This document shows, piece after piece, positions 28,108 to 36,246 of a DNA stretch of 64,000 nt (within the stretch, counting starts at the first letter, position 1; each line of letters starts with the position of its first letter). Location of the stretch: the NCBI GenBank assembly GCA_946478235.1, contig CAMLBF010000001.1, positions 124,001 to 188,000 on the forward strand. Direction: 5' to 3'. The notes under the pieces are model-generated. The model did no database searches. It worked only from the letters and a program-made list of their open reading frames with translations, and was not told where the DNA came from. Source of the DNA: an uncultured Bartonella sp. GTDB taxonomy: Bacteria; Pseudomonadota; Alphaproteobacteria; Rhizobiales; Rhizobiaceae. Position numbers and translations under genes: made by a program.

Positions 28108-28502
28108 TGCTCAACATGGCAACGGATAACAATGAAAAGATTATTGCCCAATTGCTTAACGAAAACGAGCGGCAGCAAGAGCAGATAAGGCAATTGCAAG
28201 AGATTCTCATTCCTCCATTTGTTATTCCGGAGAATTGGGGGCTGACAAAGACACAAAAACGCACGCTGTCAATTTTGCTTTCAACAAACTTCATAACCAA
28301 AGAGCGGCTGTTTGCTGGCCTATATGGTGATCGTCTTGACCCACCAGATAAAGAAGCTGTCGGTGCTTTGGTCTGTCTTTTACGAAGGAAGCTGGCACCA
28401 TTCGGGATAGTTATCACAAACATTTGGGGTGAAGAGTATAGCCTAGAAAACCGTACCGAGTTGGCAAAACAACTCAACCAATTTGCGGGAGATGCCGCAT
28501 GA
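28107..28502 (+). CDS. Winged-helix protein 1
   Basis: A 131-residue protein. After a short coiled N-terminus (NENERQQEQIRQLQEIL) comes an OmpR-type C-terminal winged-helix pattern: LTKTQKRTLSILLSTNFITK, the recognition segment EAVGALVCLLRRKLAPFGI and a wing strand GEEYSLEN. There is no receiver domain. It is related to the winged-helix protein at 30005-30643. The start overlaps the preceding stop (GTGATG); the next in-frame ATG is three codons on. Expected to be a DNA-binding regulator, target unknown. Confidence 0.7.
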   Translation: MLNMATDNNEKIIAQLLNENERQQEQIRQLQEILIPPFVIPENWGLTKTQKRTLSILLSTNFITKERLFAGLYGDRLDPPDKEAVGALVCLLRRKLAPFGIVITNIWGEEYSLENRTELAKQLNQFAGDAA

Positions 28503-28999
28503 ATAAAATCACACCAAAAAACAAAACCATCTTGGATCCGTGTTGCGGTGCTCGAATGTTCTGGTTTGATAAAAACGACGAAAGGGCTGTCTTTGGTGAT
28601 ATTAGGAATGAAACCAAACAGCTTTGTGATGGACGGACTTTGAACATTCGACCAGATCGAATTATGGACTTTCGTAATCTGCCCTATGCTGACAATTGCT
28701 TCGAGTTGGTTGTCTTTGATCCGCCGCATCTCATAAAAGTTGGCATCAACAGTTGGCTGGTGTCAAAATATGGACGTCTGGATGAACAGACATGGCAAGA
28801 TGATATCCGCGCAGGCTTTTCGGAAGCGTTTCGAGTTTTGAAACCAAATGGCACGCTCATATTCAAATGGGCAGAAAAGGATATCGCTGTTAGTGAAATT
28901 CTAAAGCTCACCCCCGTTCGTCCAGTAATTGGACATAAAAGCGGAAAGCAAATGGGCACTCATTGGATCGTCTTTTTAAAAGGTGGAGATGCCGCATGA
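28499..28999 (+). CDS. Phage DNA methyltransferase-like protein (DPPH type)
   Basis: A 166-residue class I SAM-dependent methyltransferase fold: ILDPCCGARMFWF at the cofactor site, VFGDI, then VVFDPPHLIKV as the catalytic DPPH motif, and a C-terminal RVLKPNGTLIFKWAE. The compact size is typical of phage enzymes; nucleic acid adenine or cytosine-N4 is the likely target, unverified. It overlaps the previous gene by four bases (ATGA). Confidence 0.72.
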   Translation: MNKITPKNKTILDPCCGARMFWFDKNDERAVFGDIRNETKQLCDGRTLNIRPDRIMDFRNLPYADNCFELVVFDPPHLIKVGINSWLVSKYGRLDEQTWQDDIRAGFSEAFRVLKPNGTLIFKWAEKDIAVSEILKLTPVRPVIGHKSGKQMGTHWIVFLKGGDAA

Positions 29000-29166
29000 G
29001 CCCGACCACCATACTATGTTTTATGATCATTATGAGCGTGTGTTGGTTCGGACTCTACGTAACATACCGTCCAAACGATAAGTTTATGATGTTGGTGAGC
29101 CTCCTAAGCTGTCAACTATGGCTCGGACTTTCAGTCGTAGTTCTTACAATAAATTCAATAAATTAA
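28996..29166 (+). CDS. Small membrane protein
   Basis: A 56-residue protein with two hydrophobic helices (ILCFMIIMSVCWFGLYVTY and FMMLVSLLSCQLWLGLSVVV) joined by a short polar loop. It overlaps the methyltransferase stop (ATGA). Function unknown. Confidence 0.55.
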   Translation: MSPTTILCFMIIMSVCWFGLYVTYRPNDKFMMLVSLLSCQLWLGLSVVVLTINSIN

Positions 29167-29180
29167 TCGGAAAAAACAAA

Positions 29181-29303
29181 ATGTCACAAGAAGACGCCAA
29201 AGCAGTAGCAGTCGCACAATTACGCGCTTTTATTGAACGTATAGAACGCCTGGAAGAAGAAGCCATGATCGATCTCTATAAAGATGCGCTTGGTATGGGG
29301 TGA
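29181..29303 (+). CDS. Miniature GapR (DUF2312) with internal deletion
   Basis: A 40-residue protein starting at ATG 29181. Its first half, VAQLRAFIERIERLEEE, is the N-terminal helix of GapR, the alphaproteobacterial protein that binds overtwisted DNA ahead of replication forks. Its second half, AMIDLYKDALGMG, matches the extreme C-terminus of GapR. The roughly 45 residues between, including most of the DNA-binding helices, are absent, apparently by an in-frame deletion at the GAAGAAGAA run. It sits between the two methyltransferase genes. Confidence 0.65.
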   Translation: MSQEDAKAVAVAQLRAFIERIERLEEEAMIDLYKDALGMG

Positions 29304-29309
29304 CCCGCT

Positions 29310-30005
29310 ATGAAAACGACAAAACCAAAAACACGAACTGCTAAAGGGTTATTCCGAGCGACGGGCAAACACTCTAAACAGGTAGCTTGTTTAGGGCTCG
29401 ATGGCTCCATTACCAAGCAAGACGGATTAACGCGAGAAACGGATGACTTTTACCCAACACCACCAGAACCAACCCGTGCAGTCATAAAAGCCGAATATAA
29501 GCGGTTAAAGGACTTTGGTCTTATTTGGGAACCCGCCGCTGGTGATGGTGCAATATGTAGAGAATTGGAGCGCGCTGGCTTTCAAACCTTTGCATCTGAT
29601 CTGGTTGATCGGGGCTGCCATGCAGAAATCAAATCATTTTACGATTATCGCATTGCGCCGGCATCTGCAATTGTTACCAACCCGCCATTCAAAGAATGCA
29701 ATCTTGATAAAGGTTGGATACGACACGCATTAGAAACGCTGAATGTTGAATATATGCTGCTGTTACTTCCTTTAAATTGGGTTGGTTCCGCTAGAGAGCG
29801 TGGCAAGCTGTGGTTGGATCATATGCCGTCAAGAATTTACGCCATGAGGTGGCGTATCGACTTCACCGGTCAAGGCGCGCCTCCGATGCAAAACGCTTGG
29901 TTTTGCTGGGATAAAACACAGGCAGAACAGACTACTTTCCACGTCATTGATCGTGATGATGACGTTTGTAAATCGACATTATTTGACAATAGCGAGGCGG
30001 CATAA
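29310..30005 (+). CDS. Phage DNA methyltransferase (NPPF type)
   Basis: A 231-residue SAM-dependent methyltransferase. Landmarks are DFYPTPPEPTRAV, the cofactor-binding WEPAAGDGAICREL, and the catalytic AIVTNPPF at about residue 130, typical of adenine-N6 enzymes of phages. A C-terminal AWFCWDK segment is also shared by these. It may protect phage DNA from host restriction or regulate genes; no cognate nuclease is nearby. It overlaps the next gene by one base (TAATG). Confidence 0.78.
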   Translation: MKTTKPKTRTAKGLFRATGKHSKQVACLGLDGSITKQDGLTRETDDFYPTPPEPTRAVIKAEYKRLKDFGLIWEPAAGDGAICRELERAGFQTFASDLVDRGCHAEIKSFYDYRIAPASAIVTNPPFKECNLDKGWIRHALETLNVEYMLLLLPLNWVGSARERGKLWLDHMPSRIYAMRWRIDFTGQGAPPMQNAWFCWDKTQAEQTTFHVIDRDDDVCKSTLFDNSEAA

Positions 30006-30643
30006 TGACCCTTCTACTTTTCAATAAAAAACAAACCAAAAAATTCAAACAAACAGCATTCGGTTTTGTCTCGTGGGGTGCTGGTTGTCGTGAGGTGTAT
30101 TATAACCTTTATGAAGACAACAAAGGATTTAGGCAAAGTAAACTATTTCATGGGCGTGAACTCCAGGACATACCTGAAAATGCTGACTTTAGTGTTGCAG
30201 CACAGGTTGATGGCTGGGTGCATGGCGGTGACTTGCCAACGTGCCTTTTTGACCAGTTAGATGAAAAAGCAGCAACTATTTCTGAATGTTTGCCACTGTC
30301 TGACAACTCCAAAAACGCAACCAACAAATTAGAAACACAGAACCGCGAACTAAGCCATTGGAATTTAACAGATCGTCAAATGCAAATGCTGGAGCTATTT
30401 TGCACAGAGGAATTTGTAACAAAAGTCCGTCTCTGTGATCACTTAACTTCTGGCATTTATGTGCGCCCGAATAGAAAATCCTTAGCAAGGTTAGTGTATC
30501 TGTTACGCAAGAAAATAACCCCACACGGCATGACAATCGTGACTGAACCGAAATGTGGTTATTATTTAAAGGATCGCGAGCATTGGCAAGAGTTGCTCAC
30601 CCTTAATGGTAAAGGTTTGCATACCATTTGGGGGCGCGAATGA
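30005..30643 (+). CDS. Winged-helix protein 2
   Basis: A 212-residue protein with an N-terminal unknown domain (QTAFGFVSWGAGCREVYYNL, about 1-90) and a C-terminal winged helix (WNLTDRQMQMLELFCTEEFV, then RKSLARLVYLLRKKITPHGM and CGYYLKD) related to the gene at 28107-28502. The N-terminal domain may be a separate module. It closes the methyltransferase cassette before a terminator. Confidence 0.68.
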   Translation: MTLLLFNKKQTKKFKQTAFGFVSWGAGCREVYYNLYEDNKGFRQSKLFHGRELQDIPENADFSVAAQVDGWVHGGDLPTCLFDQLDEKAATISECLPLSDNSKNATNKLETQNRELSHWNLTDRQMQMLELFCTEEFVTKVRLCDHLTSGIYVRPNRKSLARLVYLLRKKITPHGMTIVTEPKCGYYLKDREHWQELLTLNGKGLHTIWGRE

Positions 30644-30744
30644 ACCCTCTATTCTTCAATAAAAAACAGAGGCTGCACAATAATCAGCATTTTTATTGTT
30701 TTAGAATTGAAGCAGCCTCTCTTTTTGAATTTTGCCTGTTTTGA
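30640..30744 (+). pseudogene. Vestigial repeat of the winged-helix 2 gene start
   Basis: A 34-codon frame starting MNPLFFNKKQ overlaps the end of winged-helix 2. About 26 of the first 31 bases match the start of that gene (MTLLLFNKKQ). It then runs through a terminator stem and stops, so it looks like the stump of a deleted duplicate rather than a working gene. Confidence 0.4.
30668..30726 (+). terminator. Probable intrinsic terminator of the methyltransferase cassette
   Basis: AGAGGCTGC (30668-30676) pairs with GCAGCCTCT (30712-30720), followed by CTTTTTG. The loop is long (35 bases) but AT-rich. It lies between the rightward operon and the leftward hicAB locus. Confidence 0.55.
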
Positions 30745-30802
30745 CAGGCATGAACAATGGTTTCCTGCTCGGATAAATATTAATCCTATGACAAAAGAGC
30801 TA

Positions 30803-31198
30803 TTACATTTCCATTTCATGACGCGCTGCAATGGCAAGAAAAGCCGATCTTTTAAGACCGCGTGCTTTGGCAGCCGCATCAATAGAGTTCAACAGTCCCC
30901 TTTCAAAGGTGACATTGGCACGAACAACTTCTGTGTTATTTTCAATCAGTGGCACACTTACCAGAAAAGCACCTTGTGCCAATTCTCCACGCACATCTTC
31001 TCTGCTGTACAAAGCTTCTATAGAAGACGCTTCTGGACGTTCATAAATATCTTCAAAGTAAAGTTGCAATGCTTCCATCGCATTTGCAACGATATCTTTT
31101 TCATTATCGGCAGCAGAAAAAACAGCTGGAAGATCTGGAAACGAAACGCCGAAAGCAGAACCTTCGTCTTTATTAACAAGCGCATAATAACGTTGCAT
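30803..31198 (-). CDS. hicB: HicB-type antitoxin
   Basis: A 131-residue antitoxin. The N-terminal HicB fold is YALVNKDEGSAFGVSFPDLP, with a following FSAADNEKDIVANAMEALQL. The C-terminal part (VRANVTFERGLLNSIDAAAK) is a ribbon-helix-helix segment that should bind the operator. ATG 31198 starts the conserved domain; seven upstream codons lack support. It follows the broken hicA gene, the usual hicA-hicB order. Confidence 0.85.
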   Translation of the reverse strand: MQRYYALVNKDEGSAFGVSFPDLPAVFSAADNEKDIVANAMEALQLYFEDIYERPEASSIEALYSREDVRGELAQGAFLVSVPLIENNTEVVRANVTFERGLLNSIDAAAKARGLKRSAFLAIAARHEMEM

Positions 31199-31239
31199 GG
31201 CTTTTTCCTTTTTAAACAAGACTGGAAGCTTAGAGCCGG

Positions 31240-31421
31240 CTATAACCAGCCGGCTTGTTTGGCAATTGAACGGGCAGTTGCTAACGGAAGGTTTTTCTTT
31301 GGGTGGGGAACGATAACCACTCTGTCACCCTTCCTGAACTTATGGTGGCTGCCTCTGCAGCTAACCTCTTCAAAACCGTCATCAAGCAATTGCTTAATGA
31401 TTTTCTACTGTTTGTTTCCAT
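31240..31421 (-). pseudogene. hicA: HicA-type toxin with single-base frameshift
   Basis: HicA toxins are about 60-residue mRNA interferases with a double-stranded RNA-binding fold. The frame ending at 31240 reads IIKQLLDDGFEEVSCRGSHH, then KFRKGDRVVIVPHPKKNL and IAKQAGWL, with the catalytic histidine in GSHHKF. A stop codon precedes it in frame, so no start exists there. The expected start, METNSRK, is found at 31421 one frame off. Adding one A to the A4 run (31401-31404 as T on the plus strand) gives an intact 60-residue HicA. Confidence 0.85.
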
Positions 31422-31482
31422 CGCTTGCCCCTCTGTTCCATGCCTTTTTTATTACAGCATTCGAAAAACAATGTCAATTATA

Positions 31483-31504
31483 AATGTGTATAATAATACA
31501 CATT
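31483..31504. promoter_or_regulatory. Inverted repeat with embedded -10 box
   Basis: AATGTGTA and TACACATT are perfect 8-base arms around a 6-base centre; TATAAT at 31489-31494 overlaps it. It lies between hicA (leftward) and the helix-turn-helix gene at 31518 (rightward) and is a candidate operator for HicB or for that protein. Confidence 0.5.
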
Positions 31505-31517
31505 TTAAGGCGTTTTC

Positions 31518-31775
31518 ATGAAACACTTATCAAACATTAATCTAAACAATGTCGACTGGCCGTTCTTTGCAACGATGATAGAGGAAAGGCGCAAATATCT
31601 AGGGTGGAGCAAGCAAGATATCGCCTTTGCCTTAAAATTATCACCTAAAGATATTCGCTTAGCAGCCCAAAAACGACAGGTAAGTTTAAAAGCTTATGCT
31701 GCCTTTTGTCGTTGGTATCGCGTACGCTTTGAGTGGTTTTATCGGGCGGATATCTTCAACGAGAGAGGCTCCTGA
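31518..31775 (+). CDS. Small helix-turn-helix protein
   Basis: An 85-residue protein with an XRE-like segment (ERRKYLGWSKQDIAFALKLS to KAYAAFCRWYRVRF). The ATG follows AAGG. It starts the primase operon, 14 bases after the inverted repeat, and its stop overlaps the next ATG (TGATG). Probably a DNA-binding regulator of replication genes. Confidence 0.65.
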   Translation: MKHLSNINLNNVDWPFFATMIEERRKYLGWSKQDIAFALKLSPKDIRLAAQKRQVSLKAYAAFCRWYRVRFEWFYRADIFNERGS

Positions 31776-31990
31776 TGACCAATTACACCTATGGTTCAGT
31801 CGAGACCATTCTTCAAAATGCAATTTATCGTCTAAAGCCACACCAGCAAAAAGAAGCCGTTTTGCTGCTGTTGGAACGCGGAATGACGAAAGCCGAAATA
31901 CTTAGACGTACCCGTCTCTATAGCGACGAATACGAACAATTGTTTGATGACACAATACAGCCCTTCTCATTCTTTGGCAGAGAAATATGA
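31775..31990 (+). CDS. Hypothetical small phage protein
   Basis: A 71-residue protein (MTNYTYGSVETILQNAIYRL...) with a helical middle that looks like a helix-turn-helix (LERGMTKAEILRRTRLYSDE). ATG 31775 overlaps the upstream stop, and its own end overlaps the primase start (ATGA). It is translationally coupled within the replication operon. Not further recognised. Confidence 0.6.
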   Translation: MTNYTYGSVETILQNAIYRLKPHQQKEAVLLLLERGMTKAEILRRTRLYSDEYEQLFDDTIQPFSFFGREI

Positions 31991-33258
31991 CCAGCATTAT
32001 TGATAGTTTTGTTGAAGATGCAAAAGCAGTCACCATTGTTGAATGCTTGGACGTAATGCATTTACCACGCCCCAAAGGCAAGCAAGCGGAATATACAGGG
32101 CCTTGCCCCTTATCCGGTGGCAAAGACCGTTTTTCATATAACATTCGTAAAAATGTTTGGAATTGTCGCGGCTGCAATGAGGGTGGCCATGGTGCATTAG
32201 GATTGGCAAGCCATGTACTCGGGCTAGACTTAAAAACGCGAGATGGCTATTTGGCTGCTTGCTCGGCTGTTTTAGGGCAGCCTATACCGGATAAGACCTT
32301 AGTTGAAAGTGAAGAGCAGAAAAAGGCGCGTGAAGAGGCATTGCGTAAAAAACAGGCATTGGCAAAGCGCGATCAGGAAAAGAAACAGAAGCAAGCCGAA
32401 TTATATCGACAACGCGAGCGCAAAATAGCCCTATCCAAATGGAAAGATGGGCGTTTTTTAGCCTCCACACCATACGAACAATATATTGAACGGCGTAGTG
32501 GAGCGTTGCAATCTGTATGGCCATTGCGTGTTTTGGAAAACGAACCGTATTTCCACAACAACAAAAAGATCTATTCAGGGTCTGCTATTGTCGCGCCTTT
32601 TGTTGCGCAAGATGGTGACATTATAGGTTGTCATTTGACATGGGTTGACCTCAGCAATCCTCCTAAATACCGCCCTACCCTAATTGATGAAACCACTGGC
32701 GAAAAACTCGCTACCAAGAAAATGCGGGGAACCAAGAAAGGCGGTATTATCCCCTTATTTGGTTTTATTTATCGCAACGGAAAATTTGTTGCAGCCCCCG
32801 ACCGCTATCGAATGGTTGTTGGTGAAGGCATAGAAACTGTCTTAGCTATGCGCTTTGCTGATGGCGAACGCAACGACACAATTTATGCTGCAGCCGGTGA
32901 TTTAGGAAACTTCACAGGGCCAGCAACACCGGATAGTCGTTTTAAACACCCTGAGCTCAAACACAGCGGTAAAGATGGCAAAGAGCGGCCCATTTATGTG
33001 CCTGGGCCTGTTCCGCTTATTACAGACGCTTCAGATTCCATTTGGATACCTGACCATGTAACAGAGCTGGTTTTAATTGCAGATGGCGATAGCGAACCAG
33101 TCATGACAGCTTCTGCCATGGCGCGCGCAAAAGCACGTTTTACCCGTCCAAACCGAAAAATACCAGTTTTATGGCCGCCGCGCGGCATGGATATCGCTGA
33201 CATGATGATTAAGCTTACACCCCCTGAAAACACCGATAAAACTGGCGGAGGTGGCTAA
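31987..33258 (+). CDS. Phage primase with zinc-binding and Toprim domains
   Basis: A 423-residue primase-type protein. The N-terminal zinc finger is GPCPLSGGKDRFS ... WNCRGCNEGG (about residues 38-62). A Lys/Arg/Gln-rich coiled stretch follows (about 105-145), then a Toprim domain with the catalytic MVVGEGIETVLAMRF and a second acidic motif LVLIADGDSEPV. This is the DUF7146-like P4-primase N-terminal half encoded as a separate gene, with the helicase next door. It makes RNA primers for phage replication. Confidence 0.85.
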   Translation: MTSIIDSFVEDAKAVTIVECLDVMHLPRPKGKQAEYTGPCPLSGGKDRFSYNIRKNVWNCRGCNEGGHGALGLASHVLGLDLKTRDGYLAACSAVLGQPIPDKTLVESEEQKKAREEALRKKQALAKRDQEKKQKQAELYRQRERKIALSKWKDGRFLASTPYEQYIERRSGALQSVWPLRVLENEPYFHNNKKIYSGSAIVAPFVAQDGDIIGCHLTWVDLSNPPKYRPTLIDETTGEKLATKKMRGTKKGGIIPLFGFIYRNGKFVAAPDRYRMVVGEGIETVLAMRFADGERNDTIYAAAGDLGNFTGPATPDSRFKHPELKHSGKDGKERPIYVPGPVPLITDASDSIWIPDHVTELVLIADGDSEPVMTASAMARAKARFTRPNRKIPVLWPPRGMDIADMMIKLTPPENTDKTGGGG

Positions 33259-33259
33259 T

Positions 33260-35020
33260 ATGGATAATAAAGGAACGCCAGCTGCTGTAAAAAATATGTT
33301 GAAGGCAGCTGAAGCGCAGGCCGCCGCAGCCAATGGCGAAAACCCGTACCCCTTTACTGATTTTTCAAACGATGAAACACCAGAGGAAATCATGAAGGAT
33401 TGCGCCGCCGAGCCTGAAACGGATATCGGCAATGGCAGGCGATTTCTGCACCGTTACGGGCACAGGGTTTTACACGTTGCGCGCATTGGCTGGCATGGCT
33501 ATGACGGGAAAAGATGGAAAGAAGACGAAGACGGCTCGGTGGTGCGTCCATTGGCGCAACACACGGCAGAGCTTATCGACGATGAAGCACGCTATTTAAC
33601 ACTTTCCGATGAAGACGAAAAACTGGTTATTGATGGGCAACAGGCAAAACGAGAAAAGAAAAAACTAGGGACACCAAAAGCCCATTGGACGGAAGACCAG
33701 CTATCCCATTATTGGGAACTGGAAAAAGCTATTGAACTGGGTGAAGAAGTTCAAAAACGCGCCAATGGCGTAAAGTCATCACGTCATCGCCATGCGAAAT
33801 CGTCTGCTGGCACGTCAAAAATCAATAATATGATGACAGAAGCGCAGCCTCATGTTGCCAAAATTGTAACAGATATGAACTCCGATCTTTATGCTTTTAA
33901 CTGCAAAGATGGAACAATCCATTTTATCAGGGCGGAAGACGAAGAGTCAGACCCCGATGACCCGCGATATATCTGGAAATGCGCATTAAAACCGCATGAC
34001 CCAAAGGACCTTATTTCCAAGCTGGCTCCCACCAGTTTTACCCTAGACGCGCCCGCGCCAAACTGGGAAAAATTTCTGGCAACAATCCAACCAGATATAG
34101 ACATTCGTTTGTTTTTACAAAGGTTTATAGGCTATTGCTTAACCGGTCTTACCGTCGAACAATGTCTATTGTTCTTTTATGGTGCAGGAAGAAACGGCAA
34201 ATCAACCTTTGTTGACGCGATCAGTACGGTTATTGGTGATTATGCGGTTACGCTTTCAATTGACAGTTTTGCAGGCGAAAGCCGCCGCGGCGGTGCCGAA
34301 GCCACCCCCGACCTTGCCCGTTTACCTGGGGCGCGTTTGGTGGCTGCATCTGAACCTGAAATGGGTGTTAAATTAAAAGATGCCCTGATTAAAACCTTAA
34401 CTGGCGGTGAAGTTATCCCCGTGCGCCGTTTGCATGAAGATTTCTTTGAGGTTCACCCACAATTTAAAATCGTTCTTTCTGGCAATCATAAGCCGCGTAT
34501 TGATGATACATCTGACGGCATATGGCGTCGCGTTTTTTTGGTGCCTTGGGAAGTGCAAATTCCGAAAGAGCAAGTCGACCGCGCCCTACCCGCAAAATTA
34601 CGGGAAGAGGCTGCAGGCATTTTAAGCTGGTTGGTCAACGGTTGCATTGACTATCTTAATTTTGGTTTGAACCCGCCCGAAAAAGTCCTTTTAGCAACCA
34701 AGGAATATCGTGAAGATAGCGACCCGATTGGTGCATTTATCCGCGCTGCCTGCATTGTTACAGGCAAAGAGACAGAAGAAACAACGCCTGGCGACTTATT
34801 CATCGGTTATTCCAATTGGGCAACCAAAGAAGGCGCGGCAGAGTTCAAACAGGCGACATTCTCAAGACGCTTTCCAGATTACACCCGCCTATCGTGGGCT
34901 GCACCAGATGGGGCAATGAGACAGTTCTGGAAAGCGAAAAGCAATTCGACTGTCTACAAGGGCATTACAGTCCAATCAAAATACCTCAATACTAATTCCT
35001 CAAATTGGAGTTCTTTATGA
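33260..35020 (+). CDS. P4-type phage/plasmid helicase (D5-like)
   Basis: A 586-residue SF3 helicase. A charged N-terminal part (to about 180) leads to a D5_N-like domain and the ATPase: Walker A FYGAGRNGKSTFVDAI, Walker B-like RLVAASEPEMG, and the SF3 motif C region FKIVLSGNHKPRI. It unwinds the phage origin with the adjacent primase. ATG 33260 is clearly the start, because GGAGG lies eight bases upstream; a GTG at 33251 has no such site. The iteron array about 1 kb downstream is a plausible target. Confidence 0.9.
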   Translation: MDNKGTPAAVKNMLKAAEAQAAAANGENPYPFTDFSNDETPEEIMKDCAAEPETDIGNGRRFLHRYGHRVLHVARIGWHGYDGKRWKEDEDGSVVRPLAQHTAELIDDEARYLTLSDEDEKLVIDGQQAKREKKKLGTPKAHWTEDQLSHYWELEKAIELGEEVQKRANGVKSSRHRHAKSSAGTSKINNMMTEAQPHVAKIVTDMNSDLYAFNCKDGTIHFIRAEDEESDPDDPRYIWKCALKPHDPKDLISKLAPTSFTLDAPAPNWEKFLATIQPDIDIRLFLQRFIGYCLTGLTVEQCLLFFYGAGRNGKSTFVDAISTVIGDYAVTLSIDSFAGESRRGGAEATPDLARLPGARLVAASEPEMGVKLKDALIKTLTGGEVIPVRRLHEDFFEVHPQFKIVLSGNHKPRIDDTSDGIWRRVFLVPWEVQIPKEQVDRALPAKLREEAAGILSWLVNGCIDYLNFGLNPPEKVLLATKEYREDSDPIGAFIRAACIVTGKETEETTPGDLFIGYSNWATKEGAAEFKQATFSRRFPDYTRLSWAAPDGAMRQFWKAKSNSTVYKGITVQSKYLNTNSSNWSSL

Positions 35021-35757
35021 TGAACCCATTAACAGTTTTTGACTTTGAAGACACCGTTGTAAGAAGTCTTGTGATCGATAACGAGCCTTGGTTCGTTGGC
35101 AAGGATATCTGCTCATGCTTAGGAATAGCCAATAATCGTGATGCTCTAGCTACTCTCGATGCAGATGAGATACGTGTCGGTATTTCCGACACCCTTGGTG
35201 GTAAGCAAGAAATGACGGTGATCAACGAATGTGGTGTATATCACCTCATTTTCCGTTCAAGAAAGCCGCAAGCACAACGTTTTCGCCGGTGGGTTGCGCA
35301 TGAAGTGTTGCCGTCCATTAGAAAAACAGGGCAATATCAAACAACACAGATCAATCTGGAAGATATGGGCGAAAAACTGCGCCTTGTGCAGGAAGCCCGC
35401 CGTGTTTACGGCAAAAAACCTGCGCAATCGCTTTGGGAAAGCTTAGGCTTGCCTGCTGTATTAACAAGCGCGGAAACAAAGCAACAGGCCGATAGAGACA
35501 GCCTTTTGACGTATTTACGGGCATTTCTCAACGAGTGCCTGATAGAAGACCAGACCAGTAGAATAAGTTCTTGCGAGCTTTATAAGCTTTATTGCAATTG
35601 GGCAGCCGTTTGTTCCGCGCCCTATTTCACGATTGATCATTTTGGCAAGTTGCTATCCGCTAATGTTGGTTTGCGCCGCATGAAAGCAAGCACAACCTTT
35701 TATTGCGGCTACCGTGTAAATGCTGATTTCCTCAAAAAATTGGGGCTAAAAGCATGA
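35017..35757 (+). CDS. BRO-N domain antirepressor-like protein
   Basis: A 247-residue protein. The N-terminal BRO domain is complete (VDFEDT-like start, EPWFVGKDICSCLGIAN, QEMTVINECGVYHLIFRSRK, AQRFRRWVAHEVLPSIRKTG). The C-terminal half (about 130-247) is a different phage domain with LYCNWAAVCSAPYFTI. Such proteins often inactivate repressors that cannot self-cleave, which fits the short repressor here. ATG 35017 overlaps the helicase end. Confidence 0.82.
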   Translation: MMNPLTVFDFEDTVVRSLVIDNEPWFVGKDICSCLGIANNRDALATLDADEIRVGISDTLGGKQEMTVINECGVYHLIFRSRKPQAQRFRRWVAHEVLPSIRKTGQYQTTQINLEDMGEKLRLVQEARRVYGKKPAQSLWESLGLPAVLTSAETKQQADRDSLLTYLRAFLNECLIEDQTSRISSCELYKLYCNWAAVCSAPYFTIDHFGKLLSANVGLRRMKASTTFYCGYRVNADFLKKLGLKA

Positions 35758-36065
35758 TTTTTCAATCCGTTAAACGAATACGCTTATGCGGGGTATTGCC
35801 GCGATTATGCCGTGGTGTGGCTGGTTTGGTGGCATATGCCGAATGGCTCATCATGCCTATCCCCCTCTTTTGTTTTAAACGTTTTACGTTATTATTGCCC
35901 CAAACAGCCAAATCACCAGCAACTTTGCTATCGAAGGGACGCTACATTCCAAACGCGCTGCTTGCGCCCCTGAAAAAAGGTTTGGATAATCAATTACTTA
36001 GAACGCTAGGGGCGCTAGGGACGCAATTTTCCGCCTTATATACGCGTGAATATAATTCAGGATAA
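35754..36065 (+). CDS. Hypothetical protein crossing the iteron region
   Basis: A 103-codon frame starting with an ATGA overlap after the BRO gene (MIFQSVKRIRLCGVLPRLC...). It is basic and Leu-rich and its end is encoded by the left iterons (RTLGALGTQF). No similarity recognised. Coupling to the upstream stop is the main support; it could also be a chance frame. Confidence 0.35.
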   Translation: MIFQSVKRIRLCGVLPRLCRGVAGLVAYAEWLIMPIPLFCFKRFTLLLPQTAKSPATLLSKGRYIPNALLAPLKKGLDNQLLRTLGALGTQFSALYTREYNSG

Positions 36066-36120
36066 AAGCATTTTATTTTTTTCCATGTGTGACGGGAATC
36101 TTGCGTCCCTAGCGTCCCTC
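36004..36120. repeat. Inverted iteron array, possible phage origin
   Basis: Left side: CGCTAGGGG and CGCTAGGGA in tandem (36004-36021, then CGCAA). Right side: the same unit inverted, GCGTCCCTA and GCGTCCCTC (36103-36120). Together they form a 19-base inverted repeat with one mismatch (36008-36026 with 36101-36119) around 74 AT-rich bases. It follows the primase-helicase operon. Function as an origin is inferred. Confidence 0.6.
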
Positions 36121-36246
36121 CATACCCGTTCTTTTATTTTTTCTTTTATTTTCAAAACGATAGAGAGAAGAAAAATTGGGTATGTAGGGGCGGAAACAAA
36201 ATTCTTGGGGCGATAGCTAAAAATACCAATTATCAAGGTGCAGAAA

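Noticed and set aside
30707-31483. A 258-codon rightward frame
   Set aside because: It is antisense to hicB and hicA, which are clearly recognisable on the other strand.
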